Shown here piece after piece: positions 37,507 through 47,058 of a stretch of DNA of 64,000 bases. The position numbers and the translations under genes were made by a program. How positions within the stretch are numbered: position 1 is the stretch's first letter; each line of letters opens with the position of its first letter. Below the pieces are notes generated by a model. It had not been told where the DNA came from. It did no database searches and saw nothing but the letters and a program-made list of their open reading frames with translations. This stretch comes from Luedemannella flava (GTDB taxonomy: Bacteria > Actinomycetota > Actinomycetes > Mycobacteriales > Micromonosporaceae): positions 8,880 through 72,879 of the forward strand of contig NZ_BAAALT010000016.1 of assembly GCF_039528515.1 (NCBI RefSeq), read 5' to 3'.

Positions 37507-38617
37507 CGGGGTCGGCCGACAGGGCCGTGCCGATCTTCCGCAGCCCGTCGATGTCGTGGACATCGGCGGGCTGCGCCGCGACGGTCGCCACCGGCACGCT
37601 CGGGTGGGCCTCCCGGAACCGCAGCGTCACCGCCTGCTCCCGGTCCACCTGGGCCACCAGTCGGGCGTGCACCCGCAGAGCCCCGGCCGCCACCGGGTCG
37701 TCCGCCTCGACCGCGTCCGCCGCCGCGAGCGCCTCCCCGGCCGGGATGTCCGGGGCGTACACCTCGTGGACCCGGTTGACGACCAGGCCGGCCAGCGGCA
37801 TCCGCTCCTCCGCGAGCCGGCCGGCGAAGTAGTCGGCCTCGCGGACCGCGTCCGGCTCGGGGGCGGCGACGACCAGAAAGGCCGTCTCGGGCGCCTGCAG
37901 GATCCGGTACGTCTCCTCGGCCCGGTCGCGGAAGCCGCCGAACATGTTGTCCAGGGCGCCGACGAAGCCGGACAGGTCGCTGATCAACTGCCCGCCCAGG
38001 ACGCGCTCCATGAGCTTCGCGAACAGGCTGAAAGAGGCCGTGACCAGGCTGAACACGCTGCGCCCGCCGGCCCGGGCCGGGGCGATCAGCAGGCGCAGCA
38101 TCCGGCCGTCGAGGAAGCGCGACAGGCGCGCCGGGGCGTCCAGGAAGTCCAGCGCCGAGCGCGACGGGGGCGTGTCGACGATGATCAGGTCCCACTCGTC
38201 GCGGGCGCGCAGGTGGCCCAGCTTCTCCATCGCCATGTACTCCTGCGTGCCCGCGAAAGTGGAGCTCATGGCCTGGTAGAACGGGTTCGCGAAGATCTCC
38301 TCGGCGCGCTTGGCGTCGGTGTGGGCGAGCACGACGTCGTCGAACGTCCGCTTCATGTCGAGCATCATGGCGTGCAGCTCGCCGGCCGCCTCGGGGACGG
38401 CGCGGGGGGTGTTGTCCAGCTCGACGAGGCCCAGGGACTGGGCGAGCCGGCGGGCCGGGTCGATCGTGAGCACCACGGTGCGCCTGCCGTGCACCTCGGC
38501 GGCCCGCACGCCCAGCGCGGCCGCGGTGGTGGTCTTGCCGACGCCGCCTGAGCCGCAGCAGACCACGATCCGGATGTCCGGATTGCCGAGCAGGGCGTCG
38601 ACGTCGAGGTCACTCAT
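37493..38617 (-). CDS. ArsA/GET3-type anion-transporter ATPase, second of pair
   Basis: P-loop ATPase of 374 residues in the ArsA/Get3 SIMIBI class. It has a deviant Walker A (GSGGVGKTTTAAALG), switch I region DPARRLAQSLG and switch II DTPPSRSALDFLDAP. There is no membrane segment. The start ATG 38617 overlaps the stop of the upstream paralogue by 8 bp, so the two are coupled and probably form a heteromer. Mycobacterial equivalents next to whiB4 (Rv3679/Rv3680) have the same arrangement. I recall their proposed role as metabolic or export ATPases, not arsenite efflux, and no ArsB partner is present here. Confidence 0.92.
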   Translation of the reverse strand: MSDLDVDALLGNPDIRIVVCCGSGGVGKTTTAAALGVRAAEVHGRRTVVLTIDPARRLAQSLGLVELDNTPRAVPEAAGELHAMMLDMKRTFDDVVLAHTDAKRAEEIFANPFYQAMSSTFAGTQEYMAMEKLGHLRARDEWDLIIVDTPPSRSALDFLDAPARLSRFLDGRMLRLLIAPARAGGRSVFSLVTASFSLFAKLMERVLGGQLISDLSGFVGALDNMFGGFRDRAEETYRILQAPETAFLVVAAPEPDAVREADYFAGRLAEERMPLAGLVVNRVHEVYAPDIPAGEALAAADAVEADDPVAAGALRVHARLVAQVDREQAVTLRFREAHPSVPVATVAAQPADVHDIDGLRKIGTALSADPVNLY

Positions 38618-39623
38618 CGGGCCCCCCGAGCAGGATGCCCGCCAGCCGGTGCAGGCCGGCCAGGTCCACGCCGCCGGCCAGTGCCGGCAGCGCCATCATC
38701 GGACGGCCCAGGGCGGCCAGCTCCGCGCGCAGGCCCTCCTCCAGCTGGCGCCGGGTCAGGTACGCCCGCGACTCGGCCACGAGCCCCGCCACGGTGCCCT
38801 TGTCGGCGGGCAGCCCGGCGGCGACCAGTCCCCGGCGCACCTCCGCTTGGGTGATCTTCGCGGTCGGCAGCAGGTCCGGCTGCGCGGCGTTGATGATGAT
38901 CGAGCCCACCCGCAGGTCGAGCGCGCGCAGCTCCATGATCGCGTCGGCGGTCTCCTGCACCGGCATCTCTTCCAGGAGCGTCACCACGTGCACCGACGTC
39001 ACCGGGGAGCGCAGCACGGCCTGCACGCCCTCGCTCTGCGTCTTGATCGGGCCCATCTTGGCCAGCCGGGCGGTCTCGGCCGTCACGTTGAGGAAGCGGC
39101 CGATCCGGCCCGTCGGCGGGGCGTCGATCACCACCGCGTCGTAGGCGCGCCTGCCCTCGACCGTGCGGGTCACCGCCTCCTTCATCTTGCCGGTGAGCAG
39201 CACGTCGCGGACCCCGGGCGCCACCGTCGTGGCGAAGTCGATCGCGCCGAACTTGCGCAGCGCCCGGCCCGCGCGGCCCAGCTTGTAGAACATGTCGAGG
39301 TACTCGAGGAGGGCCTCCTCGGCGTCCACGGCCAGCGCGTACACCTCGCCGGCGCCCTCGGCGCGCGTGCCCGGCCAGCCGACCGCGATCGGCCGCTCCT
39401 GGTAGGGCAGCGGGTCCCGGTCGAACAGCTGGGCGATGCCCTGCCGACCCTCAACCTCCATGAGGAGGGTACGGCGGCCCTGGGAGGCCAGGGCGAGCGC
39501 GAGCGCGGCGGCCACCGTGGTCTTGCCGGTGCCGCCCTTGCCCGTCACGACATGCAGCCGGGCCGGCCAGCGGGTCACGCCCGCCGCCGGGTCCCCAGCC
39601 GGGAATTGATCGCGGGTCGGCAC
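38610..39623 (-). CDS. ArsA/GET3-type anion-transporter ATPase, first of pair
   Basis: Paralogue of the following gene with 337 residues: Walker A GKGGTGKTTVAAALA (about residues 28-42) and switch II DAPPTGRIGRFLN. It differs from its partner in the specificity regions (for example LLEEMPVQET and IIINAAQPDLLP), consistent with an asymmetric dimer. It heads a two-gene minus-strand operon just downstream of the proline-rich membrane protein gene (45 bp away), which may share its transcript. Cytosolic. Rv3679 is the mycobacterial counterpart by position. Confidence 0.92.
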   Translation of the reverse strand: MPTRDQFPAGDPAAGVTRWPARLHVVTGKGGTGKTTVAAALALALASQGRRTLLMEVEGRQGIAQLFDRDPLPYQERPIAVGWPGTRAEGAGEVYALAVDAEEALLEYLDMFYKLGRAGRALRKFGAIDFATTVAPGVRDVLLTGKMKEAVTRTVEGRRAYDAVVIDAPPTGRIGRFLNVTAETARLAKMGPIKTQSEGVQAVLRSPVTSVHVVTLLEEMPVQETADAIMELRALDLRVGSIIINAAQPDLLPTAKITQAEVRRGLVAAGLPADKGTVAGLVAESRAYLTRRQLEEGLRAELAALGRPMMALPALAGGVDLAGLHRLAGILLGGPDE

Positions 39624-39667
39624 ACCAGGGAGGTTACCGGCACCCGGTGTGCCGTACGCGGTCTCGC

Positions 39668-40522
39668 TCAGCTCAGTTGCGTGGCGTCACACACCCACCA
39701 GCCACGATCCTCGACGAGGGCCAGCTGGAGCTTCTTCTCGGCGACCCGCCCGTCGGCGGTGCTCATCTTGACCGTCACGGTGGCGTCAGCCTTGCCGGTG
39801 CCGTTGGTGATCTCCGGATCCGTCCAGGTGACGGTCGGGGAGTCGTACGTCTGCTCGTACGCGCGGACGTTGTCCACCACGCTGCGGATCTTGGCATCGT
39901 CCCGGGCGGCCTTGCACACGAACCGGGCGGCGCCCGTGGCGCTGTGGTCCTTGTAGATCGAGGCCAGGAAACCCTTGGCGGCCGCGGCCGGGGTCGCCTC
40001 GCCCTTCGGTTGGGACGCCTGGATCACGAAGTAGCCGCCCACGCCGGCGCCGGCGAGCAGCACGACGAAGACCGACACCAGGGCGATGACCAGGCCCTTG
40101 CGGCTCTTCTTCGGGGCGGGCTGCGCGTACGGGTAGCCCTGCGGGAAGCCCGGCGTCGCGCCCGGGTAGCCGCTCGTGGGGGCGCCCGGGTAGCCGGAGA
40201 CCGGCGCGCCGGGGTAGCCCGAGGTGGGCGCGCCGGGGTAGCCCGACGTCGGGGCCGCACCCGGGTAGCCCGAGGTCGGCGCGCCCGGGTAGCCGGACGT
40301 GGGGGCCGTCGGGTAGCCGGAGGTCGGGGCCGCGGCCGGGTAGCCGCTGGTGGGGGCCTGCGGCGCCGCGGGGTAGCCCGGCTGGACCGGCCCGGTCGGG
40401 GTGGGGTGGCCCGGTTGCGCGGAGGGGTACGACGGAGCGCCGTAGGAGCCCGGGGTGTAGGTGGGCGGCGGCGGGTACACCCCCGGCTGGGGGGCGGTGG
40501 GCTCCGGGGTGGGCTCGCTCAT
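39668..40522 (-). CDS. Proline-rich repeat membrane protein
   Basis: Protein of 284 residues in three parts. A cytosolic, disordered N-terminus of about 135 residues is built of SGYPGAPT-like octads. One membrane helix (LVIALVSVFVVLLAGAGVGGYFVI) follows. The extracytoplasmic domain of about 120 residues resembles DUF4878/SnoaL-like lumenal domains of actinobacterial lipoproteins (PAAAAKGFLASIYKDHSATGAARFVC start, WWVCD near the end; two Cys may pair). ATG 40522 is preferred to ATG 40528 because GAGG lies 6 bases upstream of it but directly abuts the other. Function unknown; such tails often bind FHA, SH3-like or GYF partners. Confidence 0.8.
   Translation of the reverse strand: MSEPTPEPTAPQPGVYPPPPTYTPGSYGAPSYPSAQPGHPTPTGPVQPGYPAAPQAPTSGYPAAAPTSGYPTAPTSGYPGAPTSGYPGAAPTSGYPGAPTSGYPGAPVSGYPGAPTSGYPGATPGFPQGYPYAQPAPKKSRKGLVIALVSVFVVLLAGAGVGGYFVIQASQPKGEATPAAAAKGFLASIYKDHSATGAARFVCKAARDDAKIRSVVDNVRAYEQTYDSPTVTWTDPEITNGTGKADATVTVKMSTADGRVAEKKLQLALVEDRGWWVCDATQLS
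40150..40390 (-). repeat. Tandem octad repeat (SGYPGAPT) coding segment
   Basis: About ten degenerate 24-27 bp units encode (S/T)GYP(G/A)APTS octads in the proline-rich protein. Unit-to-unit differences (A-insertions, T for G) show active slippage or recombination. Boundaries are approximate. Confidence 0.8.
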
Positions 40523-40648
40523 GATCATCCTCGGCGCTCGGTGCGAAGGGGTGGGCCGGCGCCGCTACGCTACCTCGCCGCCGTCCAGCCCGGATGCCCC
40601 GACCGGTAGGATTCTTGATCTATACACGACTTGAGGGACGGGTCACAC

Positions 40649-40804
40649 ATGGTCAAATGGGAGTACGCCACGGTGCCGCTGCTCGTGCACGCCACGAAGC
40701 AGATCCTCGACAACTGGGGCGCCGACGGGTGGGAACTCGTAGCGGTCGTGCCCGGGCCGAACCCGGAGCAGTTGGTGGCGTATCTCAAGCGGCCCAAGGA
40801 GTAA
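40649..40804 (+). CDS. DUF4177 small protein
   Basis: Protein of 51 residues, MVKWEYATVPLLVHATKQIL start, with the WGADGWELV core that defines DUF4177. Family members are small alpha/beta proteins of unknown role. It lies 4 bp before the RidA-family gene (TAA then GTG at 40809), so the two are coupled. A DUF4177 gene also precedes the RidA gene in mycobacteria (Rv3678A). There is no signal peptide. Confidence 0.9.
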   Translation: MVKWEYATVPLLVHATKQILDNWGADGWELVAVVPGPNPEQLVAYLKRPKE

Positions 40805-40808
40805 TAAC

Positions 40809-41267
40809 GTGAGCGCAGCCCGTAAGCGTCTGGCCGAACTCGGCCTGACGCTGCCGCCCGTGACCCCGCCGCTGGCCGCGTACGTGCCGGCGGTGCGTTC
40901 CGGCCCGCACGTCTTCGTCAGCGGACAGGTGCCGATGGCCGACGGGCGCCTGATCGCGGTCGGCAAGGTCGGCGCGGAGATCAGCCAGGACGAGGCGAAG
41001 GAGTTGGCGGCCCGGTGCGCCCTCAGCGGCCTGGCGGCGGTCGACAACCTGGTCGGCATCGACGCGGTCACCCGGGTCGTCAAGGTGACCGGGTTCGTCG
41101 CCGCCGCGCCCGGCTTCACCGCCGTGCCGGCGGTGATCAACGGGGCCAGCGAGCTGCTCGGCGAGGTCTTCGGCGACGCGGGCAGGCACGCCCGCAGCGC
41201 CGTGGGCGTGGCCGAACTCCCGCTGGGCGCGCCGGTCGAGGTGGAGTTCATCTTCGAGATCGGCTGA
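40809..41267 (+). CDS. RidA/YjgF/L-PSP family protein
   Basis: Protein of 152 residues of the RidA superfamily, normally trimeric cytosolic deaminases that clear reactive enamine/imine intermediates. Fold signatures are VFVSGQVPMADGRLIAVGKVG and the C-terminal LPLGAPVEVEFIFEIG. The canonical catalytic Arg of true RidA (near IPVS..R) is not obvious; the divergent C-terminus and length suit the actinobacterial Rv3678c-like subgroup, whose activity is unproven. GTG start at 40809. It is part of the DUF4177-RidA-MBL run. Confidence 0.9.
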   Translation: MSAARKRLAELGLTLPPVTPPLAAYVPAVRSGPHVFVSGQVPMADGRLIAVGKVGAEISQDEAKELAARCALSGLAAVDNLVGIDAVTRVVKVTGFVAAAPGFTAVPAVINGASELLGEVFGDAGRHARSAVGVAELPLGAPVEVEFIFEIG

Positions 41268-41290
41268 CACCTGTCAGTACGATCGTCGGC

Positions 41291-42130
41291 ATGGTGGGCC
41301 ACGTCAGCGTGCCGGCCGCCGCGGTCCTGGCGGAGTTGCCGACCTGGGTCGCCCTCGTCCGGGCGGACAATCCGGGCGTTATGACCCTGGACGGGACGAA
41401 CAGCTGGGTGCTGCGCGCCGACCCCGCGAAGCCGTGCCTGATCGTTGACCCCGGGCCGGACGACGACGCGCACCTCGACGCGCTCGCGGCGCACGGCCCG
41501 GTCGCCGGCATCCTGATCACCCACGGCCACCCGGACCACGTCGAGGGCGTCGACCCGCTGGTCCGACGCCTCGGCGTCCCCGTGCTGTCCGCACACGCGG
41601 GCGACGGCGCGACGGCCCGGCGCCTCGGCGCCGCGGCGGGCCTCGACCTCGAACTGCGGCCGACGCCCGGCCACACGGCCGACTCCGTCTGCTTCGTCGC
41701 CACCCGGGAGCCCGGGGCGCAGACCGTTGTGCTCACCGGGGACACCATCCTCGGCCGGGGGACCACGATCGTGGCCCACCCGGACGGGCACCTCGGCGAC
41801 TACCTGCGCAGTCTCGAGGCGCTCACCGGACTCGACGGGGTGCCGGCGCTGCCCGGGCACGGGCCCGCGCTCGCCGACTGCGCGGCGGCCGCCCGCTTCT
41901 ATCTCGCCCACCGGTACGCGCGGCTCGACGAGGTGCGCGCGTCTGTCGCCGCGGGCGCGCGTACCCCGGAAGAGGTTGTCGCGGTCGTCTACCGGGACGT
42001 GCCCACGGACCTGTGGCCCGCGGCGGCCTGGTCCGTCCGGGCGCAGCTCGCCTACCTGGGGCAAGAGGAGCGTCAACAAGCCGACCAGCGGGAATCTATC
42101 CCGCCCGCGCACCAGTTGGACCCGCCGTGA
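41291..42130 (+). CDS. MBL-fold metallohydrolase
   Basis: Metallo-beta-lactamase-fold hydrolase of 279 residues. Zn-ligand motif THGHPDH is near residue 78-84. The later His in PTPGHTADS, Asp in LTGDTILG and His in ALPGHGPAL complete the site. A C-terminal helical domain (EEVVAVVYRDV) is typical of the LACTB2/Rv3677c-like branch, which is suggested to have endoribonuclease or thioester hydrolase activity rather than antibiotic resistance. The stop (TGA) overlaps the GTG of the cyclase gene, indicating coupling. ATG 41291 follows a short spacer after RidA. Confidence 0.9.
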   Translation: MVGHVSVPAAAVLAELPTWVALVRADNPGVMTLDGTNSWVLRADPAKPCLIVDPGPDDDAHLDALAAHGPVAGILITHGHPDHVEGVDPLVRRLGVPVLSAHAGDGATARRLGAAAGLDLELRPTPGHTADSVCFVATREPGAQTVVLTGDTILGRGTTIVAHPDGHLGDYLRSLEALTGLDGVPALPGHGPALADCAAAARFYLAHRYARLDEVRASVAAGARTPEEVVAVVYRDVPTDLWPAAAWSVRAQLAYLGQEERQQADQRESIPPAHQLDPP

Positions 42131-45100
42131 CCTGCCCGGTCTGCGGCACCGTCCCCGTGCCCGGAGCCAACTTCTGCCACCACTGCGGCGCCGCCCTTGC
42201 CGCGGCGGCGACCCTGCCCGCCACGGAACGGCGGGTCGTCACGGTGCTCTTCGGCGACCTGTCCGACTTCACGGCCTGGTCCGAGGGGGTGGACCCGGAA
42301 CGGGTCGGGGCGGTCACCGACCGGGTCATGGCGGCGCTCGCCGGTGCGGTCAAGACGTTCGGCGGGCACGTCGACAAGCTCACCGGCGACGGCATCATGG
42401 CCGTGTTCGGGGCGCCCGTCGCGCACGAGGACGACGGGGAGCGGGCCGTGCGCGCGGCGCTCGCCATGCAGCGCGCCGTGCGCCGGGTGCTCGACGACGA
42501 GCGCGGCGGCGGGGCGCCCGGCGGGCTGCGGCTCGGGCTCAACACCGGCGTCGTCGTGGCCGGCGTGCAGGCCGGGCTGGAGTACACGGTCATCGGGGAC
42601 ACGGTCAACACCGCCGCGCGGCTGGCTGACGCGGCGTCGATCGGCTCCACGTACGCCGGGGCGGTGACGAGCGCCGCCACGCGCCACGTCGCCTCCTGGC
42701 GTTGGCTACGACCGCTGCGGTTGAAGGGCAAACGCGACCCCGTCGAGGCGTACGAGCTGCTCGGCCTCGTGGACTCGCCGGGCACCCGCTCCGGCATGGG
42801 TGACGAGGCCCCGTTCGTGGGGCGCGAGACCGAGCTCGGCATCGTGTCCAGCCGCCTGGCGGAGGTCGCCGACCGGGGCGAGCCCCGGGTGGTCGTGTTC
42901 ACCGCCGAGGCGGGGCTGGGCAAGTCCCGGTTCGCCGCCGAGGCCGCGCGGGTGGCCGCCGGCTACGACCGCAACACCGGCGGCGGCGCCCGCGTGCTCA
43001 CCGCCCGCTGCGCCGCGTACGGGGAACGGCGCCGGCTCGCGCCCCTCGCCGACCTGGTCCGGGCGGTCGCCGGCCTGCCCGCCGAGCCCAACCCGGCCGC
43101 CACCCGGGCCGGCGCGGAGGACCGGCTGCGCCGGTTCGCGCAGCTCGTCGAGCGGCGCACCGGCGTCACCCCGAAGCTGCGCGTGGACCTGCTGCTCACC
43201 CTGCTCGGCTACGGCGACGGGGTGTCCGCGCAGGCCGACCGGCCCGGCGCCGTCGAGCGTCCGGGCGGCGCCGAACGGCCATCCGGCACGGGCGACGTCG
43301 CCACCGAGCGGGCCGACGCCGAGCGCGAGGCGATGGCCGCGGCCGTCGGCGACCTGATCAGCGCGGCCGCGCTGGAGAGCCCCATCGTCGTGATCGTCGA
43401 CGACCTCCACGACGCGACCCCGCAGACCATCGAGGCGCTCGGGGTGACCCTGCGCCACCTGCGCGGCCCGGCGCTCGTGCTGCTCATGGCCCGCCCGGAG
43501 CTGGTCCGCAACCCGGCCGCCATGTCCCGCCTCGCCGACGCCGAGGTGTACCCGATCTCCCCGCTGCGCGGGGCAGAGGCCGCCCGGCTGCTCACCGCGT
43601 ACCTGGGCGGCGGCAAGCTGCCGCAGGCCGATCAGGACCGGCTGCTGCTCACCGCGCAGGGCAACCCGTTCTACCTCGTCGAGCTGGTCACGATGCTCAT
43701 CGAGCGCGGCACGCTGACCGCCACGGGGGCGCGCAGCGGGGCGACGCACACCTGGCGACTCTCGCCCGAGTCGCTGGGCGGGCGGCTGCTCAGCCGTGAC
43801 CTCGCCGCTGTGCTGGCGGCCCGCATCGACGCGCTGCCCGCCGTGGCCCGCGCCGTCCTGCGCGACGCGGCCGTCGTCGGCGACGAGGTGCCCGCCGCCG
43901 CGCTGGAGGCGCTGCGCGACGGGCGCGTCGCCGCTTGGGGCGGGCTGCACCGCGGCGAGGCGCGCCCGGGCGCGGTGGTGACCGTCGAGCTGGACCGGGC
44001 CGTCGACGAACTGCTGCACCGGCGCATGCTGCTGCGTGTCCACGGCGGGTACGCGTTCGCGACCCCGCTCATGCGGGAGGCCGCGTACGCCGGCGTCGGC
44101 AAGGCCGACCTCGCCGAGCGGCACGCGCTGCTGGCCGCCTGGGCCGCCCAGGTCCCGTCGCCGGTGCACGGCTGGAGCGCCACCGACCGGGACTCGTTCA
44201 TCGCCGGGCACGGCGAGCGCGCGTCCACCCTGGCCGACGCCATGAGCCTGCGCGCCGACGCGCCCGCCCGGGCCGTCGTGCCGCTGGCCGTCGCCGCGTG
44301 GGGCCGCCTCGCCCGGACCGCGCTGGTCGCCGGCGAACCGGCGCGCGCCGCGCAGCTGCTCGACCAGGCCGCGGCCATGGCCGGCGACGACTTCTCGCCC
44401 GACGACCGGTTCGTCCTCGCCAACGCGCTACTGCAACTGGGCCGCGCCAAGGAGGCCCTGGTCGACGCCGAAAAGATCATCGCCGACGGCGTGGACCCCG
44501 CCCTGCGCGCCCGCGGCCTGCTCACCGCCGGACTGGCGCACCGGGCGCTGGGCGAGCCGGAACGCGCCGACGACGCGTGGCGCGGCGCGCTCGCCGTGGC
44601 GACGGCCGCCGACGTGGCCGACGTCCGCGCCGAGGTGCTGCGCCGCATCGGCATGACGGAGTACCTGCGGGGGCGCCTCGGCGAAGCGGCCACGCTCTTC
44701 GCGAAGGCGTTGGAGATCTCGGAGACCGCGGGGGACCGCACCGGCCAGGCCTGGTCGTTGCAGTACCTCGCCTGGGTCACCACCACGCGCGGCGACTTCC
44801 TGGCCGCCGACCAGGCCATCAACCGGGCCACGCGGATCTTCGCCGAGCTGGGCGACGTGACCGGCCGGGCGTGGGTGCGCGGCACGTCCGCCTTCGCCCG
44901 CCTGCTCGCCGGCCGGCTCACCGAGGCGCGCCGGCTCGCCCACGCCTTCCTGCCGTTCGGTGACCGCGTCGGCGACGACTGGGCCGTGGGCACGCTGCGG
45001 GCCGTGGGCGCCTTCGCCGCCGCCGAATTAGGAGATCTGAGTACGGCCGACGCCGAGGCCCGCCGCGCGTACGGGGACTTCTCGGAAGCGGCCGACGAGT

Positions 45101-45786
45101 GGGGCATGGGGTTCGCCCTCGTGGTCCGGGGAGTCGTCGCGCGGGGACTGGACGAGCCGGGTCACGCGCACGACCTGCTCACCGACGCGCTGCGCCACGG
45201 CGAACGCACCGGCCACCCGCTGCTCATCGGCATGGCCCGGACGATCCGCGGCTTCGTGAGCCTGTCCGCCGGGGACGCGGCGGCCGCCGAGGCGGACGCG
45301 CGGGCCACCCTCGCGGTGATCGAGTCGCACGACGTGGACAAGGCGGCGACGGTGGGGCCGCGCGTGCTGCTGGGCGCGGCGAGACTGGCGGTGGGCGACG
45401 TCGCCAACGCGCTGGACCTGCTGGAGGCGGTGGCGTCCGAGGTGGATTCGGCCGCTACCCGCCCCGCCCTGATCTTCTCGCGGCGACAGGTGCTCTCCAC
45501 GCACGCCGAGGCGCTGCTCGCCGCGGGGCGGCCCGCGGACGCGGTCGCGTCGGCGCGGCGTGCCGTCGAGCTGCCGGCGGAGGATGTGCGCAGCCGGGTG
45601 CTCGCGTTGCGCGTACTCGCCGCTTCGTTGGCCGCGACCGGCGCGGACGGTGAGCCGGGCGCGGCGGCCGAGGCCGAGATCGTGGCCCGCCAGGCGGTCG
45701 CCGAGGCCTACGCCACGCAGCAGGCGAGTGAACGTCGGGGGGTTGACGCGGTGCTCGCCGCCGTGTCGTCCCCCGCGGTGGCGTAA
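42127..45786 (+). CDS. Zinc-ribbon class III nucleotidyl cyclase with AAA/NACHT-like ATPase and TPR tail
   Basis: Cytosolic signalling protein of 1,219 residues. It has an N-terminal zinc ribbon (Cys3, 6, 17, 20) and a class III cyclase domain (about 35-215) with metal-binding Asp44 (FGDLSDFT) and Asp88 (KLTGDGIMAVFG). GDTVNTAARL follows, suggesting ATP as substrate, so cAMP is the likely product. An AAA-type ATPase domain (from FVGRETEL, P-loop AEAGLGKSRF, Lys266) and a long TPR-rich helical region complete it. This is the architecture of CyaA-like multidomain cyclases in soil actinomycetes. It overlaps the MBL gene and is 11 bp from the Ser/Thr kinase gene. crp lies beyond and convergent, so its cAMP could act on Crp. 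One TTA codon is present (45028-45030). Confidence 0.92.
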   Translation: MTCPVCGTVPVPGANFCHHCGAALAAAATLPATERRVVTVLFGDLSDFTAWSEGVDPERVGAVTDRVMAALAGAVKTFGGHVDKLTGDGIMAVFGAPVAHEDDGERAVRAALAMQRAVRRVLDDERGGGAPGGLRLGLNTGVVVAGVQAGLEYTVIGDTVNTAARLADAASIGSTYAGAVTSAATRHVASWRWLRPLRLKGKRDPVEAYELLGLVDSPGTRSGMGDEAPFVGRETELGIVSSRLAEVADRGEPRVVVFTAEAGLGKSRFAAEAARVAAGYDRNTGGGARVLTARCAAYGERRRLAPLADLVRAVAGLPAEPNPAATRAGAEDRLRRFAQLVERRTGVTPKLRVDLLLTLLGYGDGVSAQADRPGAVERPGGAERPSGTGDVATERADAEREAMAAAVGDLISAAALESPIVVIVDDLHDATPQTIEALGVTLRHLRGPALVLLMARPELVRNPAAMSRLADAEVYPISPLRGAEAARLLTAYLGGGKLPQADQDRLLLTAQGNPFYLVELVTMLIERGTLTATGARSGATHTWRLSPESLGGRLLSRDLAAVLAARIDALPAVARAVLRDAAVVGDEVPAAALEALRDGRVAAWGGLHRGEARPGAVVTVELDRAVDELLHRRMLLRVHGGYAFATPLMREAAYAGVGKADLAERHALLAAWAAQVPSPVHGWSATDRDSFIAGHGERASTLADAMSLRADAPARAVVPLAVAAWGRLARTALVAGEPARAAQLLDQAAAMAGDDFSPDDRFVLANALLQLGRAKEALVDAEKIIADGVDPALRARGLLTAGLAHRALGEPERADDAWRGALAVATAADVADVRAEVLRRIGMTEYLRGRLGEAATLFAKALEISETAGDRTGQAWSLQYLAWVTTTRGDFLAADQAINRATRIFAELGDVTGRAWVRGTSAFARLLAGRLTEARRLAHAFLPFGDRVGDDWAVGTLRAVGAFAAAELGDLSTADAEARRAYGDFSEAADEWGMGFALVVRGVVARGLDEPGHAHDLLTDALRHGERTGHPLLIGMARTIRGFVSLSAGDAAAAEADARATLAVIESHDVDKAATVGPRVLLGAARLAVGDVANALDLLEAVASEVDSAATRPALIFSRRQVLSTHAEALLAAGRPADAVASARRAVELPAEDVRSRVLALRVLAASLAATGADGEPGAAAEAEIVARQAVAEAYATQQASERRGVDAVLAAVSSPAVA

Positions 45787-45797
45787 CGTTTCCGGGT

Positions 45798-46742
<945 letters not shown>

Positions 46743-46808
46743 GTCGTCCTCTCGGCCGCGGGGTCACTCTCGGTTATTGTCGCGCGCGCAGCGCTGTGCC
46801 CTTCTCCT

Positions 46809-46935
46809 CACTTTGCTCTGCTTCCCTATAGGAAGCACAACGCAGAGTTGCGGTACGTGGGGTAATTGGTCGAGTGCTTTAGGTTATTGTTGCTGCTCAA
46901 TGTGCCTGATTCCTATAGGGAAGCAGAGCAAAGTG
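46809..46935. repeat. Inverted-repeat element, copy 2 (127 bp)
   Basis: Arms 46809-46837 and 46907-46935 pair over 29 bp with one mismatch (G/T near TATAGGAAGCA). The interior has ACGCAGAGTT next to the left arm, which recurs inverted next to the right arm in copy 3, and CAATGTGCCTG as in copy 1. It lies between the convergent kinase and crp genes and may serve as their terminator. The remaining bases to 47058 hold no gene. Confidence 0.92.
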
Positions 46936-47058
46936 GGTGGGAAGGCGCGGCGCGTTTGTCGCGGAGATTGCGCACAGTGACAACGCGGGCGCGACTACGC
47001 CAAGTTACCAACCTGGCGTTGTGTCGCCAGGGTTTGATGACACCCCGGGTCGGGTGGG

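Noticed and set aside
40150..40390. CRISPR-like appearance of the repeated segment
   Set aside because: Repeats are coding octads without spacers. No CRISPR array or cas gene was seen in the window.
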